Assembly: GCA_040514355.1 (NCBI GenBank)
Contig: JBEVCF010000093.1
Span: 1-24,673, forward strand
DNA length: 24,673 nt
Source of the DNA: Opacimonas sp040514355
Lineage (GTDB): Bacteria > Pseudomonadota > Gammaproteobacteria > Enterobacterales > Alteromonadaceae
Direction: 5' to 3'
Below the pieces are notes generated by a model. That model did no database searches, was not told the DNA's origin, and was given only the letters and a program-made list of their open reading frames with translations. The translations under genes were made by a program, and so were the position numbers. Below, one piece after another: positions 1 to 8,506 of the stretch. Each line of letters begins with the position of its first letter. The first letter of the stretch is position 1.

Positions 1-420
1 ATGCTAGAGTCCTTTGGCGTTGAATACAAAGCACAGGTTGTATCTGCGCACCGCACCCCTGATTTACTGACATCCTTTGCCACTACAGCAGAGTCTGAAG
101 GGTACGCAGTGATCATCGCCGGTGCAGGTGGAGCAGCACATTTACCAGGTATGATTGCAGCCCATACCCATATCCCTGTATTGGGTTGTCCAGTGCGTTC
201 CAGTCAGTTGAACGGTATTGATTCATTGTTGTCGATTGTTCAGATGCCAAAAGGTGTGGCAGTCGGTACGTTGGCAATCGGTGAAGCCGGCGCGGCTAAT
301 GCAGGTTTGCTTGCAGCACAAATTGTCGCGTTACAAGAGCCTGCAGTGCGCGATGCCATTATTGCTTTTAGAGAACAACAGACTGAAACCGTTTTGGCAA
401 ATGGTCAATTAGAGTTATAA
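1..420 (+). CDS. purE: N5-carboxyaminoimidazole ribonucleotide mutase, 5'-truncated by the window edge
   Basis: PurE converts N5-CAIR to CAIR in de novo purine synthesis, using the product of PurK, encoded just downstream. The visible 139 residues contain the family blocks VVSAHRTPD (about residues 13-21), IIAGAGGAAHLPGMIAA (about 38-54) and a SIVQMPKGVAVGTLAIGEAGAANA stretch near residues 78-101, all closely matching E. coli PurE. E. coli PurE has about 169 residues and carries an N-terminal MGSxSDW motif. That motif is missing here, so the ATG at position 1 is an internal Met and the true start lies upstream of the window. The stop is four bases before purK, consistent with a purEK operon. 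Confidence 0.95.
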   Translation: MLESFGVEYKAQVVSAHRTPDLLTSFATTAESEGYAVIIAGAGGAAHLPGMIAAHTHIPVLGCPVRSSQLNGIDSLLSIVQMPKGVAVGTLAIGEAGAANAGLLAAQIVALQEPAVRDAIIAFREQQTETVLANGQLEL

Positions 421-424
421 ACAC

Positions 425-1558
425 ATGAATGTATTGGTCTATGGTGCTGGCCAGCTAGCACAGATGATGTATCTAGCAGGGGCGCCACTGAATCTCAACG
501 TGATTGCGGTCGATGTAGCAACCAAAACAGTTGTTCATCCTGTCGAAAAAACACCACTGCCTCAATCGTTAGAGCAAGCCATCAATGATGCTGATGTATT
601 AACGGTTGAGTTCGAGCATGTACCTGAAGCTTTACTTATGCAGGCAGATGCTTCTGGCAAGTTAGCCCCAAACCTAAAATCGATCTTGGTCGGTGCTGAT
701 CGTGTGCGTGAAAAGACACTACTGGAAGGCTTGGGAATTGCAAATTGTGAGCATGAGATCATTACCGATATTGCTCAGCTCAATGGGATCACAGACCGTT
801 TAGGCGAAAAAATTATTTTTAAATCGTCTCGAGATGGTTACGATGGGTATGGTCAATGGCGTAGTACTCAAACAGCAGACATTGTCGAGTTAGAAACGAT
901 TTTCGCAGCTTTAGATTTGGAGCAAGTGCCCATTGTTGCTGAAAAAATGTGTCCTTTTGAGCGTGAATTGTCGCTACTTGGTGCCCGTAATGAAGCCGGT
1001 GAAGTCGTAGTATATCCACTTGCACAGAATACCCACTTTCAAGGACAACTACACACTTCAATTGCGCCTGCGCCAGGTGTGACGGATGTATTGCAAGCCC
1101 AAGCTCAAGATATCTTTACTAAACTGGCACAAAAACTCGATTATGTCGGTGTTTTAGCCGTTGAATTATTTGAAGTGAATGGCCAATTACTGGTGAATGA
1201 GTTAGCACCACGCGTCCATAACTCTGGTCACTGGTCGATGCACGGTGCCGATACTTCACAGTTTGAAAATCACTTGCGCGCGGTGTGCAATTTACCACTT
1301 GGTAGTACTGAGCACGGACCCGCAGCTGCGATGATAAATATCATCGGTTGCAATACTTTTTCTAAAAACTTCTTGTCTATTCCTGGCGTACATTTTCATT
1401 GGTACGGCAAATCTGTCAGAGAAAAACGCAAAATGGGACATATCAATGTCACAGCGGGTTCTTATGCAGCACTAGCCGATAAGTTTGAGCAACTAAGCGC
1501 ATTCTTACCAATGGAATTTTTCCCTAAATTGCTTGCAGATGCACAGAAGATCAAGTAA
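425..1558 (+). CDS. purK: N5-carboxyaminoimidazole ribonucleotide synthase (ATP-grasp)
   Basis: PurK carboxylates AIR to N5-CAIR with ATP and bicarbonate, feeding PurE. The 377-residue protein has the N-terminal GAGQLAQMM nucleotide-fold motif, a central ATP-grasp region (EREL-SLLGAR, VYPLAQNTHFQGQL) and the signature NELAPRVHNSGHWS that binds metal and nucleotide. The C-terminal block VHFHWYGKSVREKRKMGHIN matches the family. It starts four bases after the purE stop, so the two are probably co-translated. One oddity is the glycine-rich ATP-grasp loop, which reads SSRDGYDGYGQW where E. coli has RRTGGYDGRGQW; the YDGxGQW core is intact. The length is slightly above the E. coli enzyme (about 355 residues). 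Confidence 0.95.
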   Translation: MNVLVYGAGQLAQMMYLAGAPLNLNVIAVDVATKTVVHPVEKTPLPQSLEQAINDADVLTVEFEHVPEALLMQADASGKLAPNLKSILVGADRVREKTLLEGLGIANCEHEIITDIAQLNGITDRLGEKIIFKSSRDGYDGYGQWRSTQTADIVELETIFAALDLEQVPIVAEKMCPFERELSLLGARNEAGEVVVYPLAQNTHFQGQLHTSIAPAPGVTDVLQAQAQDIFTKLAQKLDYVGVLAVELFEVNGQLLVNELAPRVHNSGHWSMHGADTSQFENHLRAVCNLPLGSTEHGPAAAMINIIGCNTFSKNFLSIPGVHFHWYGKSVREKRKMGHINVTAGSYAALADKFEQLSAFLPMEFFPKLLADAQKIK

Positions 1559-1564
1559 CAATAC

Positions 1565-1601
1565 TGCGCATAATGAAATTGCTAGGAAGCACTTATGCGC
1601 A
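1565..1601 (+). promoter_or_regulatory. Perfect inverted repeat enclosing the ribosome binding site and start codon of the PCuAC gene
   Basis: TGCGCATAA at 1565-1573 is the exact reverse complement of TTATGCGCA at 1593-1601. The 19-nt loop carries the Shine-Dalgarno-like AGGA (1584-1587), and the ATG start codon (1595-1597) lies inside the right arm. In mRNA this could fold into a 9-bp hairpin hiding the start codon. The lack of a following T-run argues against a terminator for purK. A protein-binding operator is also possible. Its regulatory role is inferred. Confidence 0.45.
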
Positions 1602-2044
1602 TATCAATCACCCTCATCCTATTATTGTTCCTCAGCGCCTGTCAGCCAGCCTCTATTAAGGAAGCGTCAGAAGATAAATTGATATTTGTAGACCCCCATA
1701 TTCGTGCAGCTTTTGCTCAAGCAACGACGGGTGCAGCCTATATCACCATCCATAATCAAACTGCATTGGAGCAGACCTTAACCCATATTACTGCCAATAC
1801 GGAGTTGGCAGATAGCATTGAATTACACGATATGCTGATGGAAGATGACATGATGATAATGCAAGCAATCACGACAGGTATCGCAATTCCAGCCCATGCA
1901 TCCTTGGCATTACAAGCTGGCGGCCAACATATTATGTTGATGGGACTCAATACGCCACTTACCCCGGGTAAAACGTTTACTCTGACCTTGCACTTTGCTA
2001 ACGGTGAGGAGTATCACGTATCTTTTCCCGTGATCAAACTTTAA
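1595..2044 (+). CDS. PCuAC-family copper chaperone lipoprotein
   Basis: This is a periplasmic copper(I)-binding protein of the PCuAC (DUF461) family, which supplies copper to the CuA site of cytochrome oxidase. The 149-residue product starts with a lipoprotein signal, a hydrophobic run ending in the lipobox LSAC with Cys16 as the predicted lipidation site. Candidate ligands are His78, Met89, His112 and Met114, in ELHDM, a Met-rich stretch and GGQHIMLMGL. They match the family motif H-X10-M-X21-H-X-M except that the second spacer is one residue longer. The middle is unusually Met-rich (MLMEDDMMIM). The ATG is preceded by AGGA and sits in an inverted repeat. It lies between purK and a sugar dehydrogenase with no obvious functional link. 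Confidence 0.8.
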   Translation: MRISITLILLLFLSACQPASIKEASEDKLIFVDPHIRAAFAQATTGAAYITIHNQTALEQTLTHITANTELADSIELHDMLMEDDMMIMQAITTGIAIPAHASLALQAGGQHIMLMGLNTPLTPGKTFTLTLHFANGEEYHVSFPVIKL

Positions 2045-2095
2045 TAAACTGTGTTGCGTAAAAGTGCTAACAACAAACATAAAAAAGGAATGCCT

Positions 2096-3166
2096 ATGCG
2101 TTTACTCAAGTCCATTTCCGCTCTTGCTTTGCTTTGTGGGGTAACCCTTACCAGTCAAGCACAAACAGTTGCAACCACCACGGTGATCACGGATGGTTTA
2201 GCCCACCCTTGGGGCGTTGCGGCTTTGCCTGATGGCCAATTTTTGGTGACCGAGCGTCCAGGCTATATCACGCTGGTGACGGCTGACGGTAAAAAGTCCC
2301 GCCTCCAAAATGTGCCGGACATCACCGCAGAACGTCAAGGTGGTGCGCTAGGTTTGGCGTTGGATCCTAATTTTGCGAGTAACCAAACCTTTTACGCTTG
2401 CTTGGTAACAGCTGATGCGTCTGGTGCGACAACCTCCACAGTATTTAAGGGGCGCCTTGAAGGCACCACGTTTGTCGAGCCTGAACCTATATTTGCGGCT
2501 TTTCCTCATGTGCCAACTGGTTTTCATTTCGGTTGTCGCCTAGCGTTTACGGACAGTCAAAGTTTGTATGTGTCATTAGGCGATCGCGGTGGGTTTAAAG
2601 AACGCACACAGGATCTCACCTCACACTTTGGCAAGGTGGTCAGGATCACGCCTGACGGTGAAGCACATCCTGATAATCCTTTTTTAGAATCTTCAGTCCC
2701 TGAAGTATTTACGATCGGGCATCGCAACGTACAAGGCATGGCTGTTCACCCCAAAACCAAACAAGTTTGGACACATGAACACGGACCGAAAGGCGGAGAC
2801 GAAATCAATCCCTTGAACAAAGGCGCTAATTACGGCTGGCCAACCATTACGTATGGGGTGAACTACAATGGTTCCATCATCACGGACAAAACGGAGCAAG
2901 AGGGGCTAGAGCAACCACTACATTATTGGGTACCCTCTATCGCACCCAGTGGTATGGCGTTTTATGGTGATGATTTACTGGTTGGTTCTCTTAAATTCCG
3001 TTATTTAAATTACATTGATTTGGATGCCAACGGTAACGTGGTAAAAGAAACGAAATTATTAGAGGATTTGGACGCGCGGATCCGAGACGTCATCGTGCAC
3101 GAGGGGGCGATTTATGTCCTGACGGATGAACCGAATGGGCGTTTGGTTAAAGTGACATTAAACTAG
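2096..3166 (+). CDS. PQQ-dependent aldose sugar dehydrogenase, YliI/GSDH family, periplasmic
   Basis: This is a soluble beta-propeller quinoprotein of the glucose/sorbosone dehydrogenase family, related to E. coli YliI (Asd), which oxidises aldoses in the periplasm with PQQ. The start chosen is the ATG at 2096, because GGA at 2087-2089 gives good spacing; an ATG at 2090 and a GTG at 2051 are in frame but poorly placed. The product is 356 residues with a signal peptide (MRLLKSISALALLCGVTLTSQAQ). Family marks are GLAHPWGVAALPDG, GGALGLALDPNF, the HRNVQGM block, and HGPKGGDEINPLNKGANYGWP followed by GVNYNG. No PQQ biosynthesis genes are seen here, so cofactor supply and true substrate are unknown. 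Confidence 0.85.
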   Translation: MRLLKSISALALLCGVTLTSQAQTVATTTVITDGLAHPWGVAALPDGQFLVTERPGYITLVTADGKKSRLQNVPDITAERQGGALGLALDPNFASNQTFYACLVTADASGATTSTVFKGRLEGTTFVEPEPIFAAFPHVPTGFHFGCRLAFTDSQSLYVSLGDRGGFKERTQDLTSHFGKVVRITPDGEAHPDNPFLESSVPEVFTIGHRNVQGMAVHPKTKQVWTHEHGPKGGDEINPLNKGANYGWPTITYGVNYNGSIITDKTEQEGLEQPLHYWVPSIAPSGMAFYGDDLLVGSLKFRYLNYIDLDANGNVVKETKLLEDLDARIRDVIVHEGAIYVLTDEPNGRLVKVTLN

Positions 3167-3228
3167 TATCTTGTCCTTTTGGTCCAGTTGCAAAATCGCT
3201 AGAGCCGCTTGGTATGGTTGTGTCGAGC

Positions 3229-3906
3229 TCAGTTTTTACTGGGCTCTTCTGCAAAGGGATGAGGTTGTGCAAACGCCATCCATCTTTCACTACTAGGGTG
3301 ATAAAAACCGAGTTCTGCAGCATGTAGATATAAGCGAGTGACGTGAGTTCTCGTCTCGGGTTCTGAGTACAAGCGATCACCTAAAATAGGATGCCCTAGA
3401 CTCAACATGTGTACGCGCAACTGATGAGAGCGTCCGGTTACAGGTTTGAGTTCTACCAAGCTTGAATACGTGTCGCGTTGTAGTACTTCATATCGGGTTA
3501 ATGCCGGTTTCCCAGTTTCATAACACACTTTTTGTTTAGGACGGTTCGGCCAATCTACAATTAGTGGTTGGTCGCACTCGCCGTGATCTTGTGTAATGTG
3601 CCCTAGTACCCGAGCAAAGTAGCGTTTTTGGGTTTTGCGTGCCGCAAACTGTGCGCTCAGATGCTGGTTGGCTGCTTTGTGCATCGCCAAAACTAATATC
3701 CCCGAGGTAGCCATATCCAGTCGGTGCACAATACGGGCTTCTGGGAATACCGTATTGACACGCATTTGGATACTATCTTGATGTTCAGGGGCTTTGCCTC
3801 TCACCGATAATATACCCGCGGGTTTGTTGACGACCAAGACATCCTCATCTTGATATAAGATGTCCAAATAAGGCGTCATAGGGGGGGCGTAGTGTAGTAA
3901 GGCCAT
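3229..3906 (-). CDS. rluA: Dual-specificity pseudouridine synthase RluA (23S rRNA U746, tRNA U32)
   Basis: RluA isomerises uridine to pseudouridine at 23S rRNA position 746 and tRNA position 32. The 225-residue product aligns with E. coli RluA (219 residues) from end to end. The catalytic motif HRLDMATSG carries Asp64, the same number as in E. coli, and the blocks WPNRPKQKVCYETGKPA, TGRSHQLRVHMLSLGHPILGDR and LYLHAAEL are conserved. The N-terminal residues HYAPP align with NYNPP of E. coli, supporting the start at 3906. That ATG shares one base with the rapA TAA (TAATG), suggesting translational coupling. The rapA-rluA order is the same in E. coli. Confidence 0.96.
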   Translation of the reverse strand: MALLHYAPPMTPYLDILYQDEDVLVVNKPAGILSVRGKAPEHQDSIQMRVNTVFPEARIVHRLDMATSGILVLAMHKAANQHLSAQFAARKTQKRYFARVLGHITQDHGECDQPLIVDWPNRPKQKVCYETGKPALTRYEVLQRDTYSSLVELKPVTGRSHQLRVHMLSLGHPILGDRLYSEPETRTHVTRLYLHAAELGFYHPSSERWMAFAQPHPFAEEPSKN

Positions 3907-6749
3907 TAAGGATTATTCACAATAAGACGCAGAGCATCCAGGTGGACTTGCGCGTTGGACACGGCCGCTAAGGTTGCTTCAAGTTTTGCTTGTGCGGTGG
4001 CGACCTCGACTTCACTGATACTCGGATTGACCGTTTGTAGCGTCTGTAATCGCGCGACTTCAGCGCCGAGTGTGGCTTTGACTCGTTGTTGACTCTCGGT
4101 CACGACTACTTGCGCTTGTTGGTTGGCATATTCAGCACTAATGACCAATGCTTTTTCGATGTGTTGTTGTAGAGCTGGAACCAACTTTCTAGCAATTTTA
4201 TGACTGACATAGCTCAATTCAGGTAATGCATCTTCTGGCAGCTGATGACCTTTATAATCGACTAACAAACGGATCGGCGTAGTAGTGATGTAGGGATTAT
4301 TATCTAACCCGTGGTGATCGGCTTGTACTTTGTATAACGTTTCAAGGTAAAACGCACCAACGGGGATCGTCGGATCCGCCATAAAAGCTAAAGAGGCTTT
4401 ACCGGTTGATTCATCTTCAATTGTATTGAATAGCTCTAAAATCAGGGGGTGATCCCAACTGAGATAGGTTAATTCTTCTCGCGCCGTCGCAATATCCCTG
4501 CGGTAAGTGACGGTTAATCCTTCATCAGGAAGGGCATGGATGGCGTGCGCTAAATCTTCGGTCGGGCGAATGACAAAACTATGTGCATCGTTGACTTCTT
4601 GTTGGATCCCCATTGCATCAAAGAGATAATGGGTAAAGGCTTGTAAGGCTTGCTCATGTTCGGGGTTTGCCAAATCCTCAACTAATGCCTCAATCGTACC
4701 TAGGCCGCTGGCGCTCATTTCAAGCAGTTTGTCACGGCCGCTTTGTCGCTCTTGATTAAATGTATCGGTGGTCTGTTTGAGTTCAGATAACAAGGTACTA
4801 TTGTCTTCTGAGAGAGGGTCGTTGCCCTCCACGATGTAGGACGGAAGGACTTCTGCAAACTGTGCAAAAACCTTACTCCCAACCGCGCAGGTTTGGGTGA
4901 ACGCGTCTAAACCTTCATGGTATAGCCTAAATAAGCGCGCCGCAGGGCTATGCTCTAAATAAGGCACATGGATATTGATGGTTTGGGTTTGTCCAATACG
5001 GTCGAGTCGACCAATACGCTGTTCTAATAAGTCAGGCTGTAACGGTAAATCAAATAATACGAGGTGCTTACAGAATTGAAAGTTGCGACCTTCAGAGCCA
5101 ATTTCACTACACAATAGAAGCGGAGCACCTTCTTCTGGATCCGCAAAAAAGTGCGCCGCCCGATCGCGTTCGACTAAACTCATTTGCTCGTGAAAGACAG
5201 GCATGTGCATCCCCGTTTCGGCTTTGATCCACTCTGCTAACTGCAGCACGGTGCGCACTGAACGACAGATCAATAAGGTTTTGTGTTTGGATGTTTGTAA
5301 GTGCGACAGTAACCACTGACAGCGCGGATCCACCTTGGTCCAAGTATCATTAAAATCAGCCGCCTCGTGCAAGAAACACGCTTGGTCGAGCGTCTCGACC
5401 ATGGTATTGAGATACATCTCGTAGCTTTTGGGCAGGGCGAGTGGATAGGTGTGCAATTCTCGATTGTGTTCCAGGCTATGCGCAACAGCTTGTCGGGTGT
5501 TGCGGTAAAACATGCGCCCTGTGCCGTGATAGTCGATTAATTGATGAATCAGTGCTTTCGGGTCATCTTGTTCGGTATTGCCATAGTGGATGTCTGGATA
5601 GGTTTGCACTAATTCATGCAGTAGTGCATCTGAAAGCACTCCTGATTGGGTCTGCTGAGACTCGGTTAGAATACGCTCAGTTAGCGCTGCTAGGGCTTGA
5701 TAATCGCTTTGTTCTGCTTGATACGTGGCAAAATCTGTAAAGCGTGCTGGGTCAAGTAAGCGCAAGCGCGCAAAATGACTTTCGTGGCCGAGTTGATCGG
5801 GTGTCGCCGTTAATAAAATCACCCCAGCAATGCGTTCGGCGAGCGACTCAACCAATGCGTAATCAGCAGAAACCTCAGTGTCTGACCACTGTAAGTGATG
5901 CGCTTCATCCACCACTAATAAGTCAAATTGACTTTTATCTAGCGCGCTACGCGCACTCTCATTTTCAAGGAGACTTTCGATACTGCACAGGATGAATTGT
6001 TCACTGTCAAAAGGATTAATGTCTTGCTCTTGCAAGGCAGAGAAGCGTTCCTTATCAAATACTGAAAAGACCATATTCACCCGGCGTAGTAATTCAACTA
6101 ACCACTGGTGCACCAAAGATTCTGGCACAACGATTAAGATACGCTGGGCATGTCCCGCAAGCACTTGTTTGTGCAAAATCATCGCTGCTTCAATGGTTTT
6201 ACCCAGGCCTACTTCATCAGCTAATAATACACGCGGAGCGATACGATTACCGACTTGTTGGGCAATATTGATTTGGTAATCTAACAAACTCACACGAGGT
6301 CCGAGTAAACCCAAACGTTGGGAGGTAAAATGCTGAAACTTTTGCTGCAGTGCCGCTGCCCGAGCAGTAAACCAATTGTAACGGTCTAATTGCAGGGAAA
6401 ATAAGCGCTGTTCAGGTTGGTTAATTTGGGTGCGAAATGAAAGCTGTGTCTCGGCTAAAACGCTCTCTTCATCGCTGGTATCACTGTATCGGATAGAATA
6501 CAGCAACAAGCCCGCTTGTTCTGTCACTGCCGTTACGATGAAAGGACGCCCTTTATCATCTTTTGCGTCGTCGCCCACTGAGAGTATTAAACGAATCAAT
6601 GGATTGTTTTGCTGTGAATAAATTTTATCTTCTTCGGTCAGGGGGAAAAATACTGTGATTTGACGGTGATTAACTTCGGCGACGATGCCAAGACCGAGCT
6701 CTGGCTGTTGGGAGCTTAACCAACGCTGGCCTACAAGATATTGCGACAT
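3906..6749 (-). CDS. rapA: RNA polymerase-associated SWI2/SNF2 ATPase RapA (HepA)
   Basis: RapA is a Swi2/Snf2-type ATPase that binds core RNA polymerase and promotes its recycling from stalled post-termination complexes. The start chosen is the ATG at 6749, preceded by AGAGG; this gives MSQYLVGQRWLSSQQPELGLG, matching the E. coli N-terminus, whereas a longer reading frame from 6785 lacks support. The 947-residue protein has the N-terminal Tudor-like region, Walker A DEVGLGKT (residues 178-185), DEAH box at 281-284 and the helicase C-terminal motif EQRIGRLDRIGQ. The C-terminal RapA-specific region follows. rluA begins at its stop codon. Confidence 0.96.
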   Translation of the reverse strand: MSQYLVGQRWLSSQQPELGLGIVAEVNHRQITVFFPLTEEDKIYSQQNNPLIRLILSVGDDAKDDKGRPFIVTAVTEQAGLLLYSIRYSDTSDEESVLAETQLSFRTQINQPEQRLFSLQLDRYNWFTARAAALQQKFQHFTSQRLGLLGPRVSLLDYQINIAQQVGNRIAPRVLLADEVGLGKTIEAAMILHKQVLAGHAQRILIVVPESLVHQWLVELLRRVNMVFSVFDKERFSALQEQDINPFDSEQFILCSIESLLENESARSALDKSQFDLLVVDEAHHLQWSDTEVSADYALVESLAERIAGVILLTATPDQLGHESHFARLRLLDPARFTDFATYQAEQSDYQALAALTERILTESQQTQSGVLSDALLHELVQTYPDIHYGNTEQDDPKALIHQLIDYHGTGRMFYRNTRQAVAHSLEHNRELHTYPLALPKSYEMYLNTMVETLDQACFLHEAADFNDTWTKVDPRCQWLLSHLQTSKHKTLLICRSVRTVLQLAEWIKAETGMHMPVFHEQMSLVERDRAAHFFADPEEGAPLLLCSEIGSEGRNFQFCKHLVLFDLPLQPDLLEQRIGRLDRIGQTQTINIHVPYLEHSPAARLFRLYHEGLDAFTQTCAVGSKVFAQFAEVLPSYIVEGNDPLSEDNSTLLSELKQTTDTFNQERQSGRDKLLEMSASGLGTIEALVEDLANPEHEQALQAFTHYLFDAMGIQQEVNDAHSFVIRPTEDLAHAIHALPDEGLTVTYRRDIATAREELTYLSWDHPLILELFNTIEDESTGKASLAFMADPTIPVGAFYLETLYKVQADHHGLDNNPYITTTPIRLLVDYKGHQLPEDALPELSYVSHKIARKLVPALQQHIEKALVISAEYANQQAQVVVTESQQRVKATLGAEVARLQTLQTVNPSISEVEVATAQAKLEATLAAVSNAQVHLDALRLIVNNP

Positions 6750-7031
6750 AAAAACCTCTGTAAAGTTACCGTCATATAATAACATTGATTCATAGATGGC
6801 GTGGCGATTTTTATTATCAATATAACCGCTAACGCAAGCTGAAAGCGCTATTCCAAGGTCTAGGTTGAGAACATATGTACAGGTAAATAATGTTTAGGGT
6901 GAATTAAATTGTAAAAATGCGTGCGCTTTAAGCATTTATAGCATAGGGTTAAGACATGAGGCGCATGAAAATATGTTCTCTCACTGGCATATTTCTACGT
7001 CGCTTTGTTTCATCAGATGACGGAGTACTGA

Positions 7032-8417
7032 ATGTCAAACACAACCAAAATCTATGTCTTAGATACCAATATTTTGTTGCACGATCCTCTCGCGTTTCTT
7101 TCTTTCCAAGAGCACGATGTTGTTATTCCTATGACGGTATTAGAAGAACTCGACCATATTAAAGACAGCAAAAAAGATGTCGCAAGGGATGCGCGTATCG
7201 CCATTCGGGCATTGGAGGATCTATTGTCCTCTGCTTCACCTGAAGCTATGACACAAGGTGTACCTATGACCGGACACATGACCGGAGCAAACGGCCCCAC
7301 CGGTCGCCTATCGATTTACACCGATTTGTTAATGGAACAAAGCAAACAGGTTTTCACGAGCAACGAAAACGACAATCGCATCATTAATGTGGCATTGGAT
7401 CTGCAAAAAGCTCAGCCTCACCGTTGTGTTGTATTGGTGACTAAAGATATCAATATGCGTCTCAAAGCAAAAGGCGCTGGTCAGCGCTATGTTGAGGATT
7501 ATCGGACCGACCAATTAATTGATGATATCGCCTATCTATCTAAAGGATATATGACCGTGAGCGGTTCGTTTTGGGACCACGTAAGTGAGGTCGAAAGCCA
7601 CACTGAAGGGCGCGATACCATCCATCGTGTACCAAAATCTGCCTTACCAGATGCGTATATTAATGAATTCATTATTGATGAAACCAAAGAGTTTGCGGCT
7701 CTAGTGGAAGCGATTGATGACACCCATGTCGAGTTGTTGGATTTGGGATATGAACGTTTGATGGCGCGTCAAGCCTGGGGGATCCATCCTAAAAATATTG
7801 GCCAAGCCATGGCATTACACAGTCTACTCGACCCTCACATTGATTTGTGCATCCTTACCGGACCTGCGGGCAGTGGTAAAACCCTGCTTGCGCTGGCTGC
7901 TGCCCTTGAAATGGTCGTTGAAAAAAACATGTATGACAAAATTATCGTCACGCGTTCTACCCCTGAAATAGCAGAATCTATTGGGTTCTTACCCGGTACT
8001 GAAGAGGAAAAAATGGCGCCGTGGTTATCCGCGATAACGGACTCATTAGAAGTCTTGCACAAAGGTGACTACAATGCATCTGGCTCAATGTCTTATATCA
8101 TGGAAAAAGCGAACATCCAGTTCAAATCGGTCAATTTTATGCGCGGGCGCAGTATTCAAAACGCCATTGTTATACTCGATGAATCTCAAAATATGACCGC
8201 CTCTCAGTTGAAAACGATCATCACCCGCTGCGGTGAGGGTACCAAGTTAATTTGTGGTGGTAATCTAGCCCAAATTGACAGCAATTATCTAAGTGCGCTG
8301 ACATCGGGCTTAACGTATTTAGTTGAGAAATTTAAACATTTTTCTGGCAGTGCAACACTCTCGTTAGATGGCGTTGTAAGAAGTCGGCTTGCTGAGTTTG
8401 CAGAAAAAGAGCTTTAA
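7032..8417 (+). CDS. PIN domain-PhoH ATPase fusion protein
   Basis: This 461-residue protein joins an N-terminal PIN domain (about residues 5-135; VLDTNILLHDP with Asp11, later VLVTKDINMRLKA) to a C-terminal PhoH-type P-loop ATPase (about 250-455). Walker A is GPAGSGKT at 277-284 and Walker B is VILDESQ with Asp383 and Glu384. PIN-PhoH proteins (PhoH2/YlaK type) are considered RNA-unwinding and RNA-cleaving enzymes, so RNA processing is likely, but the cellular substrate is not known from sequence. The ATG at 7032 has GGAG at 7022-7025. The upstream gap of about 280 bases to rapA is divergent and must hold promoters for both; a short 6-bp dyad (6915-6920/6932-6937) is present there, but no convincing promoter could be assigned. 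Confidence 0.92.
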   Translation: MSNTTKIYVLDTNILLHDPLAFLSFQEHDVVIPMTVLEELDHIKDSKKDVARDARIAIRALEDLLSSASPEAMTQGVPMTGHMTGANGPTGRLSIYTDLLMEQSKQVFTSNENDNRIINVALDLQKAQPHRCVVLVTKDINMRLKAKGAGQRYVEDYRTDQLIDDIAYLSKGYMTVSGSFWDHVSEVESHTEGRDTIHRVPKSALPDAYINEFIIDETKEFAALVEAIDDTHVELLDLGYERLMARQAWGIHPKNIGQAMALHSLLDPHIDLCILTGPAGSGKTLLALAAALEMVVEKNMYDKIIVTRSTPEIAESIGFLPGTEEEKMAPWLSAITDSLEVLHKGDYNASGSMSYIMEKANIQFKSVNFMRGRSIQNAIVILDESQNMTASQLKTIITRCGEGTKLICGGNLAQIDSNYLSALTSGLTYLVEKFKHFSGSATLSLDGVVRSRLAEFAEKEL

Positions 8418-8506
8418 GTTGTAAGACAGGGAATAATTTTCGTTTTGTATTAGACAAATCCAATACTTGGACTAATTTTATATTAAGTCGGTAAAAAGAG
8501 ACTGTT

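Noticed and set aside
2051..2095. Longer start (GTG 2051) for the sugar dehydrogenase
   Set aside because: It would put a charged 15-residue extension before a clean signal peptide, and the only good ribosome site fits ATG 2096.
3225..3246. Hairpin GAGCTCAGT/ACTGGGCTC at the end of rluA as a terminator
   Set aside because: The stem contains a G-U pair, overlaps the rluA stop codon and has no T-run on either strand, so it is too weak to list as a terminator.
6750..7031. Promoter elements for rapA and phoH in the divergent gap
   Set aside because: TTGTAA-like and TATAGC-like hexamers exist but their spacing (22 bases) is wrong; no pair could be defended.
6956..7162. A 68-codon frame starting upstream of phoH
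   Set aside because: It runs out of frame through the start of the PIN-PhoH gene, has no recognisable motif and no convincing ribosome site.
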